From: Allokutzneria oryzae
GTDB taxonomy: Bacteria; Actinomycetota; Actinomycetes; Mycobacteriales; Pseudonocardiaceae
Length of the DNA stretch: 64,000 nucleotides
Assembly: GCF_042429765.1 (NCBI RefSeq)
Contig: NZ_JBHLZU010000004.1
Coordinates: forward strand, 62,001 to 126,000
Direction: 5' to 3'
The position numbers and the translations under genes are program-made. This document shows, in pieces, positions 35,503 to 44,493 of the stretch. Position 1 is the stretch's first letter. Each line of letters opens with the position of its first letter. The notes beneath the pieces are model-generated. The model made no database searches. It was given only the letters and a program-made list of their open reading frames with translations, and was not told the origin of the DNA.

Positions 35503-36378
35503 ATGACCGCCGCGGTGAAACGACCGCCCAAGCGGATCGGCATGTCGCCGTGGGTGCTGCTCGCGCCCTCGACCGTCCTGCTGGTGCTGTTGTTCGGCTG
35601 GCCACTGGTGCAGGGCGTCCTCGCCGCCTTCCAGGACGGTGACGGGTTCACCCTCGCCCACTGGGAGCGGTTGTTCGGCGACCCGTACTTCGGGCAGGCG
35701 TTGCTGAACACGTTGCTGCTCATCGTGATCGTGGTGCCGATCCAGCTCGTGCTCGCGGTCGGCATGACACTGCTGATCCAGGCGAAGCCGAAGCTCGCCG
35801 GGCTGCACTTCTACATCTGGGCCATCCCGCTGGCCATCTCCGACCTCGCGGCGGGACTGGTGTGGCTGACGGTCTTCGCCGACCGGGGCTACCTGAACTC
35901 GCTGCTGATCGGCCTCGGCCTGTCGGAGAACGGCATCGCCTGGCTGAGCTACGACAACCCGACCACGATGCTGCTGGCGGTGGTGGTCGCGGAGATCTGG
36001 CGGGCCACCTCGATGGTCTTCGTGATCGTCGTCGCCGGGGTGCAGATGATGCCGCCGGACTACGACGAGGCCGCCCAGGTCTTCGGCGCGTCGGCGTGGC
36101 AACGGCTGTGGCACGTCACGCTGCCACTGCTCAGGCCCAGCCTCCAGGTGGCGCTGATCCTGCGCACGATCCTCGCCCTGCAAGCGTTCGCGGTCGCGCA
36201 GGCACTCACCGGGCGCAACTTCCCGCTGCTGGTGGGGGAGACCTACCAGTGGTACGTCAACCTCCAGAACCCGGCGGTGGCGAGCGCGGTCGCGCTGGTG
36301 ATCCTCGCGCTCTCGCTCGGCACCGCGATCCTCTACATGCGCGCCCTGCGCCAGCCATCGGCGGGAGGACCGCGATGA
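35503..36378 (+). CDS. Carbohydrate ABC transporter permease (MalF type)
   Basis: 291 residues and six transmembrane spans, with the EAA loop EAAQVFGASAWQRLWHVTLP (about 189-208) that contacts the ATPase. It starts one base after the binding-protein stop and overlaps the next permease by ATGA. It forms half of the membrane channel. Confidence 0.9.
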   Translation: MTAAVKRPPKRIGMSPWVLLAPSTVLLVLLFGWPLVQGVLAAFQDGDGFTLAHWERLFGDPYFGQALLNTLLLIVIVVPIQLVLAVGMTLLIQAKPKLAGLHFYIWAIPLAISDLAAGLVWLTVFADRGYLNSLLIGLGLSENGIAWLSYDNPTTMLLAVVVAEIWRATSMVFVIVVAGVQMMPPDYDEAAQVFGASAWQRLWHVTLPLLRPSLQVALILRTILALQAFAVAQALTGRNFPLLVGETYQWYVNLQNPAVASAVALVILALSLGTAILYMRALRQPSAGGPR

Positions 36379-37214
36379 GGCCGGCCATCGACCTCGCGCC
36401 GCTGCGCAAGCGCAGGCGCCAGCGGGTCCTGATCCAGCTCGCGTGCGTGGCGATCTCGGCGTTCATGTTGCTGCCGATCGTGCTCATCGCGTTGTCGGCG
36501 CTGTCATCGCGCACCGCGCTCACCGAGTTCCCGAAACCGTTGCTGCCCAGTGAGCTCTCCACGGAGAGCGTCACCGCTTTCGTCGGCGGGACCGGTGTGG
36601 TCCCCGCGTTCGGCAACTCCGTGCTCGCCGGGGTGTACACGGTGGTGCTCGCGCTGCTGCTCGGAGCCCCGGCAGGGTACGCGATCTCCCGCTTCAGCTT
36701 CCGGGGGCGCGACGCCTACCAGGTGCTGATCCTGTTGGTCCGCGCGCTGCCGATCGTGGTGCTGTCGGTGCCGCTGGCCACGATGTTCCTCCGCGTCGGC
36801 GTCGACGACACCGTCTTCGCGGTGACGCTGGTGCACACCGCGCTCGCGCTGCCGACGACGATCCTGATCACCGCGAGCATCTTCGTCGGCGTCCCCAAGG
36901 ACGTCGAGGAGGCCGCGCTGATCTTCGGCTGCACCCCGGGCCAGGCGATGCGGCGGGTGGTGCTGCCGATGGCGCTGCCCGGGCTGGCCGCGTCCTCGGT
37001 GTTCACCTTCGTGTTGTCCTGGAACGAGGTTCTCGGCGCGGCCGTGCTGACGCTGGGGCACCGGACGCTGCCCGCGCAGGTGCTGGCCTCGCTGGCGGAC
37101 TCGCCCAACGCCTACCGCTTCGCCGGGGGCTTCGTGCTGGTCCTGCCCGCGCTGCTGTTCATCTTCGTGATGCGCCGCTACCTGCTGAACATGTGGGGAA
37201 CGACCCTGCGCTGA
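36375..37214 (+). CDS. Carbohydrate ABC transporter permease (MalG type)
   Basis: 279 residues from ATG 36375, overlapping the MalF-type stop by 4 bp. An Arg-rich N-terminus (LRKRRRQR) precedes six spans; the EAA loop begins EEAALIFGCTPGQAMRRVV (about 179-197). The C-terminus RRYLLNMWGTTLR is close to that of MalG-like proteins. It pairs with the preceding permease. Confidence 0.9.
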   Translation: MRPAIDLAPLRKRRRQRVLIQLACVAISAFMLLPIVLIALSALSSRTALTEFPKPLLPSELSTESVTAFVGGTGVVPAFGNSVLAGVYTVVLALLLGAPAGYAISRFSFRGRDAYQVLILLVRALPIVVLSVPLATMFLRVGVDDTVFAVTLVHTALALPTTILITASIFVGVPKDVEEAALIFGCTPGQAMRRVVLPMALPGLAASSVFTFVLSWNEVLGAAVLTLGHRTLPAQVLASLADSPNAYRFAGGFVLVLPALLFIFVMRRYLLNMWGTTLR

Positions 37215-37245
37215 GCCGCCCGACCCACCGAGACGAGAGCACACG

Positions 37246-38346
37246 ATGGCCGAGATCGAACTGCACAACCTGGTGAAGACCTACCCCGGCGGCACCAGCA
37301 GGGCCACCGACGACATCAGCCTGCACGTCGCCGACGGCGAGTTCATGGTGCTGCTCGGACCCTCCGGCTGCGGCAAGACCACGCTGCTGCGCATGGTGGC
37401 CGGGCTCGAACTCCCCGACGCCGGACAGGTCGTCATCGGCGGCAGGGACGTCACCTACCTGGAGCCGCGCAAGCGCAACCTGTCCATGGTGTTCCAGTCC
37501 TACGCGGTGTTCCCGCACCGCAAGGTCGCGGACAACATCGGCTTCGGCCTGCGGATGCGCGGCGCCGACCCGGACGAGATCAAGCGCAAGGTGGCGTGGG
37601 CGGCGGACCTGCTCCAGCTCACCCCGTACCTCGACCGCTACCCCGCCAAGCTCTCCGGCGGTCAGCGGCAGCGCGTCGCGGTGGCCCGGGCCATCGTGAT
37701 GGACGCCGAGGTGCTGCTGATGGACGAGCCACTGTCCAATTTGGACGCACTGCTGCGGCTGTCCTTCCGCGCGGAGCTGAAGAAGCTGGTCGCCGAGCTC
37801 GGCACCACCACTCTCTACGTGACCCACGACCAGGTGGAGGCGCTCTCGCTCGGCGACCGGGTCGCGGTGATGCGCCAGGGCCGGATCGCCCAGTGCGACT
37901 CACCCACCACCGTCTACGACCACCCAGCCGAGGAGTTCGTCGGCGGTTTCATCGGCAGCCCGCCGATGAACTTCCTCACCGGGACTGTCGTCGCGGGTGG
38001 CGACGGCGGTCTCCTGCTCGATCTGGGCGCGCACAGCGTGCCCGTACCGGAGGCCCTGCGCAGCTTCTCCGACCGCCAACTGCGCCTGGGCGTCCGGCCC
38101 GAGGCTTTCGAGGTCGCCCGCGGTGGTGACCTCGAAAGCCCCGGGGGGCTCGGCGCCGAGCTGGAGGTCTTCGAACCGCTGGGCTCCTCGGTGCTGCTGA
38201 CGGTGTCGCTGTCCGGGCACCAGGTCAAGGTGCAGGCGCCGCCGAGCGTGCGCGCGGACCCCGGCGAGCGCCTGCGGCTGAGCCTGCCCGCCGATCAGTG
38301 CCGTTGGTACGACCCGGAAACACACCTGCTGCTGGAGACCTCGTGA
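37246..38346 (+). CDS. Carbohydrate ABC transporter ATP-binding protein (MalK/UgpC type)
   Basis: 366 residues. Walker A GPSGCGKT (about 39-46), Q-loop VFQSYAVFPH, signature LSGGQRQRVAVARA, Walker B VLLMDEPLSNLD, switch His in LYVTHDQVEAL. The last 130 residues form MalK-type OB/TOBE domains (FIGSPPMNFLTGTVV). Many actinomycete importers share one remote MsiK ATPase; here the operon has its own. It overlaps the hydrolase gene by GTGA. Confidence 0.92.
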   Translation: MAEIELHNLVKTYPGGTSRATDDISLHVADGEFMVLLGPSGCGKTTLLRMVAGLELPDAGQVVIGGRDVTYLEPRKRNLSMVFQSYAVFPHRKVADNIGFGLRMRGADPDEIKRKVAWAADLLQLTPYLDRYPAKLSGGQRQRVAVARAIVMDAEVLLMDEPLSNLDALLRLSFRAELKKLVAELGTTTLYVTHDQVEALSLGDRVAVMRQGRIAQCDSPTTVYDHPAEEFVGGFIGSPPMNFLTGTVVAGGDGGLLLDLGAHSVPVPEALRSFSDRQLRLGVRPEAFEVARGGDLESPGGLGAELEVFEPLGSSVLLTVSLSGHQVKVQAPPSVRADPGERLRLSLPADQCRWYDPETHLLLETS

Positions 38347-39728
38347 CCCTCGCATCACCGGCCGCCGACCAGATGACCGCGCGGGCCGCCCGGCGGGAGC
38401 TGCCCTCCCACCTGCTCGCCGCCAGGGCCGCGTACGTGTTGCGCGGCAACGACACCGGCACGCTGGTCACCGCGGCTCCTCGGCTGTACCCGCACATGTG
38501 GAGCTGGGACGCGGCGTTCATCTCGATCGGCCTCGCCCACCTCGACGTCGGGCGCGCGGTCGCCGAGCTGGACACCCTGCTCGCCGCGCAGTGGAGCGGC
38601 GGGATGCTGCCGCACATCGTCTTCACCGAGGGCGGCGCGGACGAGTACTTCCCCGGTCCGGACCGCTGGGGCACCCACGAGCTGAGCAGGCAGGCCCCGC
38701 GCGGGCCGCTGACCTCGGGCATCTGCCAGCCGCCCGCGCACGCCATCGCCGTCGGCAGGCTGCTGGAGATCGCCAGGAGGGGCGGGCCGGTGGACCGGGC
38801 CACCGCGGAGGACTTCGTGCGCCGCTCCTGGCCGAAGCTCTACGCCTGGCACCGCTGGCTGGCCGAGCACCGCGACCCGGGCGGCGACGGCCTGCTCGCG
38901 GTCGTGCACGGCTGGGAGTCCGGGATGGACAACTCACCGCGCTGGGACTCCGCCTACGCCGGGGTGCGGCCGGGGGCGGACCTGCCGCCGTACGTGCGGC
39001 GGGACCTGCGGCTGGTCGCCGACGCCGGGATGCGGCCCTCCGACGCGGAGTACGACCGCTACCTGTGGCTGGTGGAGGAGATGCGCCGGGTCGGCTACGA
39101 CCCCGACCGCGTCGTCGCCACGTCCAGCTTCCTGGTCGGCGACGTGTTCCTGACCGCCGTCTTCGCGCTGGCCTGCGACGTGCTCGCGGACCTCGGCGAG
39201 GAGTTCGGTGAGCCCGCGACGCAGGTCACCGCGTTGCGGGACTGGGCCCGCCGTGGCCGCACCGCCGTCGCGGCCACGGTGGACCCGGCAACCGGACTGG
39301 CGCGGGACCGGGACTTCCGCGCCGGGGCCTGGATCGGCACCCGCACCATCGCCGGGTTCGCGCCGCTGCTGTGCGGCGGGCTGGACCGGGCGGCCGAGCG
39401 CACCCTGTTGTCCACATTGGACGGACCGGACTGGTGCGGGCACCCCGGGCTGCTCACCTCGCTGGTGCCGTCGACCTCGCCCGCCGACGACGCGTTCCGG
39501 CCCCGGCAGTACTGGCGCGGCCCGCAGTGGCCGGTGACCGGCTGGCTGTTCGGCTGGGCCTTCGCCCGGCGCGGCTGGGCCGAGCGCGCGGAGCGGCACC
39601 GCGCCCAGGGCCTGCTGCTGTGCTCGGACGGGGCTTTCGCCGAGTACTACCACCCGCTGACCGGCGAGCCGCTGGGGAGCCTCGACCAGTCCTGGACCGC
39701 CGCGGTTGTGCTCGATTGGCTGTGCTGA
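38343..39728 (+). CDS. GH63-type glycoside hydrolase, glucosylglycerate hydrolase-like
   Basis: 461 residues from GTG 38343. An (alpha/alpha)6 glycosidase with MWSWDAAFISIGLAHLD near the N-terminus, the acid region HGWESGMDNSPRWD (Asp about 196) and the second carboxylate in FAEYYHP (Glu about 433). The roughly 237-residue spacing matches the Asp182/Glu419 pair known for mycobacterial glucosylglycerate hydrolase. It has no signal peptide, so it would act on imported or internal substrate, releasing glucose and glycerate (or mannose/glycerate). Debranching-type or trehalose-type specificity cannot be excluded. Confidence 0.8.
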   Translation: MTLASPAADQMTARAARRELPSHLLAARAAYVLRGNDTGTLVTAAPRLYPHMWSWDAAFISIGLAHLDVGRAVAELDTLLAAQWSGGMLPHIVFTEGGADEYFPGPDRWGTHELSRQAPRGPLTSGICQPPAHAIAVGRLLEIARRGGPVDRATAEDFVRRSWPKLYAWHRWLAEHRDPGGDGLLAVVHGWESGMDNSPRWDSAYAGVRPGADLPPYVRRDLRLVADAGMRPSDAEYDRYLWLVEEMRRVGYDPDRVVATSSFLVGDVFLTAVFALACDVLADLGEEFGEPATQVTALRDWARRGRTAVAATVDPATGLARDRDFRAGAWIGTRTIAGFAPLLCGGLDRAAERTLLSTLDGPDWCGHPGLLTSLVPSTSPADDAFRPRQYWRGPQWPVTGWLFGWAFARRGWAERAERHRAQGLLLCSDGAFAEYYHPLTGEPLGSLDQSWTAAVVLDWLC

Positions 39729-39754
39729 ATCGCTGGATCGTGTGAGAAACCACT

Positions 39755-39779
39755 CCGATGCATTTACGCAGAGCATCGG
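39755..39779 (+). terminator. Terminator after the sugar-import operon
   Basis: 7-bp stem CCGATGC/GCATCGG with an 11-nt loop, 26 bp after the hydrolase stop. A second small hairpin (CTTCGGA/TCCGAAG) lies about 65 bp further on. Confidence 0.5.
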
Positions 39780-39992
39780 GGTAGTCCCGTTCCCGACTGC
39801 GATCTCTTGGTGTTCTCGCTCACGTGAACAGGTGCGATAGCGGCTTCTTCGGAGATATCCGAAGCCCGTTTTCGCAGATCAGCCGGTGATGCGGCAACGA
39901 CGCCCGATCGGCCGAAGGCATTTCCGCGCGTCTCCGTAGACTGGCCGACAGCCGCCACGCCGACGGTACGAACGGCACAGAGGAGGGAAACG

Positions 39993-41927
39993 GTGACGCT
40001 GCTCGACTCCGTGCAGGGGCCCGCCGACCTGAAGCGCCTGACCCACGACGAGATGGTGACGCTCGCCGAGGAGATCCGCGCCTTCCTGGTCGACAAGGTC
40101 TCCCGCACCGGTGGGCACCTCGGCCCGAACCTGGGCGCCGTCGAGCTGACGTTGGCCGCCCACCGCGTCTTCGACTCCCCGCACGACCCGATCCTGTTCG
40201 ACACCGGGCACCAGTCCTACGTGCACAAGATCGTCACCGGTCGGCAGGACTTCGCCGCGCTGCGCCAGAAGGGCGGGCTGTCCGGCTACCCCTCGCGGGC
40301 GGAGAGCGAGCACGACTTCATCGAGAACAGCCACGCCTCCACCGTGCTGTCCTACGCGGACGGCCTGGCCAAGGCGTTCCAGCTGCGCGGAACCCGCAGG
40401 CACGTGGTCGCTGTTGTCGGCGACGGCGCGCTGACCGGCGGCATGTGCTGGGAGGCGCTGAACAACATCGCCGGGGACAAGACCCGCCCCGTGGTGATCA
40501 TCGTCAACGACAACGGCCGTTCCTACTCGCCGACCATCGGCGGCTTCGCCGACCACATGGCGACCCTGCGGCTGCGCCCCGGCTACGAGAAGCTGCTGGA
40601 GGACGGCAAGCGCACCCTCCAGAACATGCCCGTGGTCGGCAAGCCGGTGTACGCGGCGCTGCACGCGGCCAAGCGCGGCATCAAGGACGCGCTCAGCCCG
40701 CAGGTGATGTTCGAGGACCTCGGACTGAAGTACTTCGGCCCGGTCAACGGGCACGACATCGTCGCCATGGAGGCGGCGCTGGAGCGGGCGAAGGCCTTCG
40801 GTGGTCCGGTGATCGTGCACGCGGTGACCCGCAAGGGCATGGGCTACGCGCACGCCGAGAACCACGAGGCCGAGCAGATGCACGCCATCGACGTCATCGA
40901 CCCGGCCACCGGCAAGCCCACCAAGGTCGCCAAGCCCGGCTGGACCTCGGTGTTCTCCGACGAGATCGTCCGGATCGGCGCGGAGCGCGAGGACGTCGTG
41001 GCGATCACCGCCGCGATGCTCGGCCCGACCGGCCTGGAGAAGTTCGCGCAGGCGTTCCCCTCCCGCTGCTACGACGTGGGCATCGCCGAGCAGCACGCGA
41101 TGACCTCGGCGGCGGGCCTGGCCATGGGCGGCCTGCACCCGGTGTTCGCGGTGTACTCCACGTTCCTCAACCGCGCGTTCGACCAGCTGCTGATGGACGT
41201 GGCGCTGCACAAGCAGGGCGTCACCGTCGTGCTCGACCGCGCCGGTGTCACCGGCAGCGACGGCGCCAGCCACAACGGCATGTGGGACCTGTCCATCCTC
41301 GGCGTGGTCCCGGGCATCCGGATCGCCGTGCCGCGCGACGCGATCAGCCTGCGCGAGCAGCTGCGCGAAGCGGTCGAGGTCAAGGACGCGCCGACGGTGC
41401 TGCGCTACCCCAAGGGCGCGGTCATCCCGGAGGTGCCCGCCGTCGAGCGGTTGGACGTCGTGGACGTCCTGCGCCGCCCGTCCGCGGACGAGGGCAACGA
41501 CGTGCTGCTGGTCGCGGTCGGCGCGTTCGGCCAGCTCGCGGTCGAGGCCGCGCAGCGCCTGTCCGACCAGGGCATCGGCGTGACCGTGGTCGACCCGCGC
41601 TGGGTGTTCCCGGTGCCGTCGGAGGTCGTCGAGCTGGCCGCGGCGCACCGCGTGGTCGTCACCGTCGAGGACTGCGGCCGCCACGGTGGCTTCGGTTGGG
41701 CCCTCGCGGCCGCGATGCGCGACGCCGGACTGGTCATGCCCATGCGGGACCTGGGCATTCCCAACCGGTTCCTCGACCACGCCTCGCGTGACCAGATCCT
41801 CGCCGAGCTGGGGCTGACCGCGCAGGACATCGCCCGCCAGGTCACCGAGTGGGCCTCGGAGTACGGCAGCGAGCACGACGACTCGTCGGCCGCCGAGATC
41901 GGGGTCCCCAAGCTGAAGAAGTCGTGA
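39993..41927 (+). CDS. dxs: 1-deoxy-D-xylulose-5-phosphate synthase
   Basis: 644 residues, full length. Thiamine-diphosphate signatures GDGALTGGMCWEALNN and VNDNGRSYSPTIGG, catalytic-region GHQSYVHKI, and the transketolase pyrimidine domain with DVGIAEQHAMTSAAGLA and DRAGVTGSDGASHNGMWD. It condenses pyruvate and glyceraldehyde-3-phosphate, the first step of the MEP isoprenoid pathway, and also feeds thiamine and pyridoxal. GTG 39993 has GAGGAGGGA upstream. It stands as a single gene with its own terminator, in the Rv2682c position. Confidence 0.97.
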   Translation: MTLLDSVQGPADLKRLTHDEMVTLAEEIRAFLVDKVSRTGGHLGPNLGAVELTLAAHRVFDSPHDPILFDTGHQSYVHKIVTGRQDFAALRQKGGLSGYPSRAESEHDFIENSHASTVLSYADGLAKAFQLRGTRRHVVAVVGDGALTGGMCWEALNNIAGDKTRPVVIIVNDNGRSYSPTIGGFADHMATLRLRPGYEKLLEDGKRTLQNMPVVGKPVYAALHAAKRGIKDALSPQVMFEDLGLKYFGPVNGHDIVAMEAALERAKAFGGPVIVHAVTRKGMGYAHAENHEAEQMHAIDVIDPATGKPTKVAKPGWTSVFSDEIVRIGAEREDVVAITAAMLGPTGLEKFAQAFPSRCYDVGIAEQHAMTSAAGLAMGGLHPVFAVYSTFLNRAFDQLLMDVALHKQGVTVVLDRAGVTGSDGASHNGMWDLSILGVVPGIRIAVPRDAISLREQLREAVEVKDAPTVLRYPKGAVIPEVPAVERLDVVDVLRRPSADEGNDVLLVAVGAFGQLAVEAAQRLSDQGIGVTVVDPRWVFPVPSEVVELAAAHRVVVTVEDCGRHGGFGWALAAAMRDAGLVMPMRDLGIPNRFLDHASRDQILAELGLTAQDIARQVTEWASEYGSEHDDSSAAEIGVPKLKKS

Positions 41928-41931
41928 GAAC

Positions 41932-41967
41932 ACGGCCCGGATGTTCGAACTCGAACCTCCGGGCCGT
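41932..41967 (+). terminator. Terminator after dxs
   Basis: 10-bp stem ACGGCCCGGA / TCCGGGCCGT, extended inward after a one-base mismatch by GTTCGA/TCGAAC. Confidence 0.8.
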
Positions 41968-42001
41968 CCTTCGCGGCCGAACCTGTGGCACGGTGGAACT
42001 C

Positions 42002-42700
42002 GTGCGAATCCTGGTGGTAGAGGACGAACAGCCGCTCGCCGACGCGGTCGCGCGCGGACTGCGCCGCGAGGGCATGGCGGTGGACGTCGCCTACGACGGC
42101 GAGTCCGGTCACGAGAAGGTGAGCATCACCCGCTACGACGTGGTGGTGCTCGACCGGGACCTGCCCGGCATGTCCGGTGACGAGCTGTGCAGGCAGATCG
42201 TGGGCTCGGACGCGCTGAGCCGGGTGCTGATGCTCACCGCGAGCGGCGCCGTCGAGGACCGCGTCGCCGGGCTGTCCCTCGGTGCCGACGACTACCTCGC
42301 CAAGCCCTTCGCCTTCCCCGAGCTCGTCGCGCGGGTCCGGGCGCTGGGCCGCCGCGCCACCCCGGCAACGCCGCCGGTGCTCACCGCCGGTGACCTCGTG
42401 CTCGACCCCGCCAAGCGCCGGATCACCCGCGCGGGCAGGCCGATCGAGCTCACCCGCAAGGAGTTCGGCGTGCTGGAGGTGCTGCTCTCCGCGGGCGGCA
42501 AGGTGGTCAGCAGCGAGGAGCTGCTGGAGCGGGTGTGGGACGAGAACGCCGACCCGTTCACCACCACGGTCCGGGTGACGGTGATGACCCTGCGCAAGAA
42601 GCTCGGGGAGCCTGGCATCATCGACACCGTGGTCGGCTCCGGCTACCGAGTGCCGGACGCGGCGCAGGGCGAGGCCGGAGGCGCTGGCAACCCCGGCTGA
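42002..42700 (+). CDS. OmpR/PhoB-family response regulator
   Basis: 232 residues from GTG 42002. The receiver domain has the acidic pair in VVEDE, phospho-Asp in VVVLDRDLPGMSG (about 52), Thr in MLTASG and Lys in LAKPFAF. The winged-helix output domain (about 128-222) ends RVTVMTLRKKLGEPGIIDTV and GSGYRV. It is 8 bp upstream of its histidine kinase. The dxs terminator separates it from the preceding gene. Signal and targets unknown. Confidence 0.93.
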   Translation: MRILVVEDEQPLADAVARGLRREGMAVDVAYDGESGHEKVSITRYDVVVLDRDLPGMSGDELCRQIVGSDALSRVLMLTASGAVEDRVAGLSLGADDYLAKPFAFPELVARVRALGRRATPATPPVLTAGDLVLDPAKRRITRAGRPIELTRKEFGVLEVLLSAGGKVVSSEELLERVWDENADPFTTTVRVTVMTLRKKLGEPGIIDTVVGSGYRVPDAAQGEAGGAGNPG

Positions 42701-42708
42701 GAGAGGTC

Positions 42709-43842
42709 ATGCGTCGTCGAGGTCCCGGGCTCCGTGTCCGGCTCACCCTGCTCGCCACGGTCCTGGTGGCCAGCGTCAGCGCGCTGCTGCTGTGGCTGGG
42801 CTGGATGCTGGTGGGCAACGTCGTCGGCGGCGCGCCCCGGCTGCCTCCCGGCTCCACGGTCACCGTCCAGGGCACCTCGCTCGACGCCCAGCAGCTGTCC
42901 ACGCTGTTGCAGGACCAGGCCCGGCAGGAGGTCCTGGAGGCAGGGGCGATCGCGTTCCTGTGCGTGGTCGTGGCCACCGCGCTGCTGGTGTGGACGGTCA
43001 GCGACCGGGTGCTCCGGCCGTTGCACGAGGTCACCCACGCGGCGCGCAGGCTGTCGGCGGAGTCGCTCGGCGAGCGCATCGAGCTGACCGGTCCCCGCGA
43101 CGAGGTGGCCGACCTGGCCGACACCTTCGACGAGATGCTCGACCGCCTCCAGGCGTCCTTCGAGGCGCAGCGCAGGTTCGTCGCCAACGCCTCGCACGAG
43201 CTCCGCACGCCGCTGGCGGTGGTGCGCACCGAGCTCGACGTGACCCTGTCCGATCCGGACGCCGACACCGAAGAGCTGCGGCGGATGGCCGGGGTGGTCC
43301 GGCAGGCGACGCTGCGGGCCGAACAGCTCGTCGAAGGCTTGCTGCTGCTCGCGCGCACCGACGGCGGTGGGCTGGCGGTGCGTGAAGCCGTGGACCTGAC
43401 CGTGCTGGTGACCAGCGCGTGGCACGCGGTCCGCGCGGAGGCGGCTCAGCGCGGCATCGAGGTCACCATGGACACCCGCCCGGAGCTGGTGGTCGGTGAT
43501 CCGGCGCTGCTGGAGCGGGTCGCGGGCAACCTGCTGGAGAACGCGGTCCGGCACAACCTCGACGGTGGGTGGATCAAGGTCCGGGTCGGCGAGTCCGGTG
43601 GCCGCATCCTGCTGGAGGTCTCCTCCTCCGGTCCGGAGCTCCCCGCCGCCCAGGTCCCGGAGCTGTTCGAGCCGTTCCGCCGCGGTGGTGTCGCCAGGAC
43701 CGCCAAGCACGGAGCCGGGCTCGGCCTGTCCATCGTCCGGGCGGTGGTCCAGGCCCACGGCGGCGACGTCCAGGCGGAGCCGGTGCCGGGCGGCGGCTTG
43801 GCGGTCCGCGTCCACCTCCCCACGGCTCCCGCGGCGATCTGA
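42709..43842 (+). CDS. Sensor histidine kinase
   Basis: 377 residues from ATG 42709. Two transmembrane helices (about 11-37 and 83-103) bracket a short, about 45-residue extracytoplasmic loop. HAMP follows, then the HisKA box ANASHELRTPLAVVRTELD with the phospho-His. HATPase has the N box NLLENAVRHN, but the G1 region is SSSGPEL rather than DxGxG, while G2 GAGLGLSIVRAVVQAHGG is good. The small sensor loop suggests membrane or envelope sensing. It pairs with the response regulator upstream. Confidence 0.9.
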   Translation: MRRRGPGLRVRLTLLATVLVASVSALLLWLGWMLVGNVVGGAPRLPPGSTVTVQGTSLDAQQLSTLLQDQARQEVLEAGAIAFLCVVVATALLVWTVSDRVLRPLHEVTHAARRLSAESLGERIELTGPRDEVADLADTFDEMLDRLQASFEAQRRFVANASHELRTPLAVVRTELDVTLSDPDADTEELRRMAGVVRQATLRAEQLVEGLLLLARTDGGGLAVREAVDLTVLVTSAWHAVRAEAAQRGIEVTMDTRPELVVGDPALLERVAGNLLENAVRHNLDGGWIKVRVGESGGRILLEVSSSGPELPAAQVPELFEPFRRGGVARTAKHGAGLGLSIVRAVVQAHGGDVQAEPVPGGGLAVRVHLPTAPAAI

Positions 43843-43847
43843 CTCTC

Positions 43848-43879
43848 TGGACAAAGTGTCCGGGCTGGACATAGTGTCT
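43848..43879 (+). promoter_or_regulatory. Promoter overlapped by two operator-like repeats before the YheO-like gene
   Basis: TGGACA (43848-43853), 18 nt, TAGTGT (43872-43877) form a plausible -35/-10, predicting a start at about 43884, at the GTG itself (leaderless). Over it lie GGACA-AAG-TGTCC (43849-43861) and GGACA-TAG-TGTCT (43867-43879), inverted repeats 18 bp apart on one helix face. A regulator bound there would block transcription, so autoregulation is likely. Confidence 0.6.
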
Positions 43880-43884
43880 GATGG

Positions 43885-44493
43885 GTGAGTGGGGATGCGC
43901 GAGTGGAGCGGTACGGGCCGATGTGCGCGGCTGTCGCCGCGTTGCTGAGCCCGCGGGCCGAGGTGGTGTTGCACGATCCGGAGGACGACGTCGTGCTCGC
44001 GGTCTGGAACCCGTTCTCCGGGCGCAAGGCGGGGGATCCGTCGCTGCTGGGGGACCTCGCGGCGATGACGCCCGGCACCGACGGGGTGCTCGGCCCTTAT
44101 CCGAAGGTGCTCGCGGACGGGCGGTCGTTGTCCTCGGTGAGCGTCGTCCTGCGCGACCCCGACGCGGTGCTGTGCATCAACCTCGACCGCACTCCGTTCG
44201 AACAGGCCGCCGCGTTGCTGTCCGCGTTCGCCGCCCCCGTGGCTCCGCGCCCGGAGCCGCTGTTCGAGCACGACTGGTTCGACCGCGTGAACCAGGCCGT
44301 GGGCTCCTTCGTCCGGCGCCATGGCCCGGTGGAGCGGTGGAGCAAGGCCGAGCGGCTCGAAGTCCTGTCCGAACTGGACAGTGCGGGCGTGTTCGCCGTG
44401 CGCGGCGCCGCGCCGGAGGTCGCACGGGCGATGGGGATCTCCCGCTCCACCGTCTACGCCCTGCTCGCCGAGCTCCGTGAGGAGAAGTCATGA
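43885..44493 (+). CDS. YheO-like PAS/helix-turn-helix regulator (DauR family)
   Basis: 202 residues from GTG 43885; an ATG at 43881 is in another, unlikely frame. The N-terminal YheO PAS-like domain (AAVAALLSPRAEVVLHDPED, about 16-35) continues to about residue 120; the C-terminal region has EVARAMGISRSTVYALLAEL (about 177-196), a helix-turn-helix of this family. DauR, the known member, represses D-arginine use. It overlaps the aminotransferase gene by ATGA, so that enzyme is its likely regulated partner. Confidence 0.85.
   Translation: MSGDARVERYGPMCAAVAALLSPRAEVVLHDPEDDVVLAVWNPFSGRKAGDPSLLGDLAAMTPGTDGVLGPYPKVLADGRSLSSVSVVLRDPDAVLCINLDRTPFEQAAALLSAFAAPVAPRPEPLFEHDWFDRVNQAVGSFVRRHGPVERWSKAERLEVLSELDSAGVFAVRGAAPEVARAMGISRSTVYALLAELREEKS

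Noticed and set aside
43881..44480. ATG 43881 as the start of a 199-codon frame over the YheO-like gene
   Set aside because: The translated sequence has no family match, while GTG 43885 in another frame gives a full YheO/HTH protein coupled by ATGA to the next gene.
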